From CBDEGU01 sp965238045 (GTDB lineage: Bacteria; Acidobacteriota; Terriglobia; Bryobacterales; UBA6623), in contig CBDEGU010000012.1 in the NCBI GenBank assembly GCA_965238045.1, forward strand, positions 1,364,001 through 1,428,000: DNA of 64,000 bases, in the 5' to 3' direction. The position numbers and the translations under genes were made by a program. Each line of letters starts with the position of its first letter. The stretch's first letter is position 1. The notes beneath the pieces are model-generated. The model searched no databases. It was not told where the DNA came from and saw only the letters and a list, made by a program, of their open reading frames with translations. Positions 61,985 to 64,000 of the stretch are shown piece after piece.

Positions 61985-62827
61985 CTAGAAAGTTAGCGCG
62001 ATGGTCGCCTCAAGCTGGCTCTTGGCCGAGCGCGTCGGCGGCGAGTCAAAGGCGTTGGAGAACCAGCGGGTGAAGCGCACGCCGGGGACGACGCGCACGC
62101 CGACGTCATCAATGAGCTGGAAGCCGACACCGACGACGGCGCCGAGCGAGACCCGATGCGCCGGCACGGCCGGTGTCGCGTCGCAGCACTCATCGGTCTC
62201 TTCGACGTCGAGGTCGGTGATGGAGAAGCTTGTCGATGTCGATGAGCGGACATTGCCGATCCGGCGGATCGCCAGACCACCTTCGAAGAACGCGCGCGCG
62301 CCGCGCTCGCGCCGATCCTTGGCGAAATAGCGGATCAGGACAGGCGTCTCCCAAATGGTGGCGCGGGTCTTCTCGATCGTAGTGACCAGTTCGGTTTGCA
62401 GAATCTCGTTGGTGAACGGATCGACGAGATCGGTGATCACATCCGTCGTTTCGGTATAGGCGGCGCGGCGAAACAGGAAATCGAGCCCAACGGCAAAGCG
62501 GTCATTGACCAAGAACTGGGTCGTGATGCCGCCGCCGAGCCGGCGCGCGGTCGCCTTGGTCTCGGCCAGTACCTGCACGAGGTTGCCGACGGGCGAGGTA
62601 AGATTTCCGCTATCCATTTGCTGCAACGGGAGCACGCTGAAACGACCGCCGACCGAAAAGCGCCGCACATAGGCCGGCAAGGCTTCACCTTCCTCGTCGT
62701 CCTCGATATCGACGGGTGCTTGAGCGCGCAGTGCCGGGCTCACGGGCGCGCAAAGCGCCAAGAGGCAGAGCAGGACCGAAAAACCGGCTCTAGCGGTACA
62801 TTGGCGGAAAAATGGCTTGGATCGCAT
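61985..62827 (-). CDS. outer-membrane beta-barrel protein
   Basis: 280 residues: signal peptide (about residues 1-36, ending LRAQA), an acidic linker (DIEDDEEGEAL), then alternating-residue strands (RRFSVGGRFSVLPL, GGGITTQFLVNDRFAVGLDF, SLGAVVGVGFQLIDDVGVRVVPGVRF). The C-terminus ends in Phe (EATIALTF), the usual outer-membrane insertion signal. No specific family or ligand can be named. ATG 62827. Confidence 0.8.
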   Translation of the reverse strand: MRSKPFFRQCTARAGFSVLLCLLALCAPVSPALRAQAPVDIEDDEEGEALPAYVRRFSVGGRFSVLPLQQMDSGNLTSPVGNLVQVLAETKATARRLGGGITTQFLVNDRFAVGLDFLFRRAAYTETTDVITDLVDPFTNEILQTELVTTIEKTRATIWETPVLIRYFAKDRRERGARAFFEGGLAIRRIGNVRSSTSTSFSITDLDVEETDECCDATPAVPAHRVSLGAVVGVGFQLIDDVGVRVVPGVRFTRWFSNAFDSPPTRSAKSQLEATIALTF

Positions 62828-63256
62828 GGAACTCCCAATGAGCTTCTGGTCGCGTCAGAACTGGAGTGTAGACAACGGAGAGGGACGTAACCGGCGATTC
62901 CGCCGGAGGAACAACGAACGGCACTCTCAAATATAGCAACACGGCCGATGAACGCGGGTCAAGTCCGGCGCCGGCCGGCGGCGACAGCTGTTGCGGTCCG
63001 ACGGCGGCTTGTGATGATGATTGTTACCGATCAAGGGATTGTTACGCATCAATGTCACCAGAGGGTTCGCCGGAGCCGTCATCTACGCCGTAAACTCTTC
63101 CCTTTCGCCCGCCGCGCGCCTCGCGGGCGTCGGCCGGCGTGGCGCGGGAAACCCAGCCGCGAAAGGCCGGTTGGGCCAAGGCAAGACACAGGACTCACTC
63201 GTCAGACCCGAAGCGATAGCTGGACAGCAGTGTAGCCAGGCAGATTGCCGCCAGAC
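62828..63256. other. intergenic, no gene recognised
   Basis: About 430 bp between the barrel gene and relA/spoT. Frames here look compositional. No repeat, RNA or clear regulatory site was recognised. Confidence 0.35.
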
Positions 63257-64000
63257 TTAGGGCCGGTAGCCTCGGGTCACTTCGCGCACGCTTGGAACGT
63301 GGCGCATCGAAGCGGTTATCTTGTCAAGCTGGCTGACATCGCGCACCGCGATCAGCATCTCAACAACGGCGGGTCCGCTAGACTCCTTCGTGCGACTGAC
63401 GACCTTCAAGATATTCACGTCATCGTTGGAGAGGATATTCGTAAGATCGCTCAGCAGTCCGGGGCGGTCGTCGGCGTAGATCAGCACACGCGCCTGATAG
63501 AGCAGTCCGTCCGTGGTCGCCCACTCCACTTCGATGCGCCGCTCGGCTTCATACATTAGGTTTTCGACGTTGGGGCAGTTTCGCGAGTGGACAGCGACTC
63601 CTTTGCCGCGGGTCACATAGCCGACGATGGGTTCGCCGCGGATCGGACTACAGCAGCGGGCACGATAGACCAGAACATCGTCGATACCCTTGACGATGAG
63701 CGCATCACTCTCGCGGTTGGTGCTCCGGCTCTTGGGCGCGCCGGTGGCCTCGGCGAAGGTCGGCGTCGTCTGGGGGGAATCCTCTTCCGGAGCCAGTTTC
63801 GAGAGCACTTGGCGCGCGGAAAAGCGTCCATAACCGAGACCGGCGTACAGGTCGCCGGGCTGCGAATAGCCGTAGTCGCGGCAAACCTTGGCAAGAGTTT
63901 CAGGCGCGACGTTTTTGAGCGACACACGCAGGCGGCGCGCTTCCTTCTCAAGCAGCTTGTGACCAATCTCCTCGGCCTTTTTCCGGCGCTCTGTGTTAAG
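63257..64000 (-). CDS. RelA/SpoT-type (p)ppGpp synthetase/hydrolase, C-terminal part
   Basis: This is the 3' end of a long Rel protein whose start lies beyond the window; the frame is open to position 64000. It contains the end of the TGS-helical region, the conserved zinc-finger-like domain with CCSPIRGEPIVGYVTRGKGVAVH followed by CPN, and a C-terminal ACT domain (YADDRPGLLSDLTNILSN). Rel proteins make and degrade (p)ppGpp in response to starved ribosomes. The catalytic domains are outside the window, so whether it is Rel, RelA or SpoT cannot be told. Confidence 0.92.
   Translation of the reverse strand, partial: LNTERRKKAEEIGHKLLEKEARRLRVSLKNVAPETLAKVCRDYGYSQPGDLYAGLGYGRFSARQVLSKLAPEEDSPQTTPTFAEATGAPKSRSTNRESDALIVKGIDDVLVYRARCCSPIRGEPIVGYVTRGKGVAVHSRNCPNVENLMYEAERRIEVEWATTDGLLYQARVLIYADDRPGLLSDLTNILSNDDVNILKVVSRTKESSGPAVVEMLIAVRDVSQLDKITASMRHVPSVREVTRGYRP

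Overview
The window looks like a piece of a GC-rich, Gram-negative-type bacterial chromosome. It encodes outer-membrane beta-barrel proteins, lipoproteins, Tat-type signal peptides, Pkn2-type Ser/Thr kinases with TolB-like and TPR tails, a GldA/F/G-like ABC operon and a TAXI-TRAP transporter. That mixture fits Acidobacteriota or a neighbouring phylum, but no rRNA or tRNA gene is visible, so the placement is an inference. Housekeeping anchors are lepA, rpmE, an S1-domain protein, a YgfZ-type protein and the 3' end of a relA/spoT homologue.

Layout. 1-4.2 kb: an SbcD/SbcC-like (YhaO/YhaN type) nuclease-ATPase pair, the ATPase frameshifted. 4.3-12 kb: an accessory patch with IS5, IS1380, an IS21-like non-autonomous element, IS1182, an IS3 remnant and a truncated plasmid RepA. 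12-19 kb: a LamG lipoprotein, a TAXI-TRAP transporter, an MBL-fold hydrolase, a small membrane protein and YgfZ. 19-23.6 kb: a kinase stub, a kinesin-light-chain-like TPR protein and two disrupted membrane-protein genes. 24-42 kb: core genes (DUF4340/GldG/GldF/GldA operon, lepA, kinase, S1 protein, thioredoxin-like protein, sugar isomerases, rpmE, M28 peptidase, Na+/solute symporter). 42.3-52.1 kb: a visibly AT-richer island. 52-56 kb: repeat-rich intergenic DNA around a DUF4145 gene. 56-64 kb: exported redox proteins (vanadium haloperoxidase-like, multicopper-oxidase-like, DUF362), a beta-barrel protein and relA/spoT.

The most interesting result comes from removing the insertion sequences on paper. 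Six IS units keep exact target-site duplications: 5 bp for IS1380, 8 bp for IS1595, 8 bp around an IS1595 composite pair, 8 bp for IS256, and CTAG for both IS1182 copies. Where the target is a gene, excising the IS plus one repeat copy restores an uninterrupted reading frame. This rebuilds (i) a 192-aa outer-membrane protein, (ii) a 238-aa two-helix membrane protein, and (iii) an unrecognised operon, here called A-B-C (42319-52131). In that operon gene B is cut into three pieces and gene A probably into two. Rebuilt B (367 aa) ends in a TAGTG overlap with the start of intact C (773 aa, PIN-like N-terminus, Cys cluster, helical-repeat tail). I do not recognise A or B. A conflict or defence role is only an inference from C, from the compositional contrast and from the IS-rich setting.

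Other disruptions are a 34-bp tandem duplication that frameshifts a zinc-ribbon membrane protein, and single frameshifts in the SbcC-like, S1-like and exported sugar-isomerase genes. The last three could be sequencing errors.
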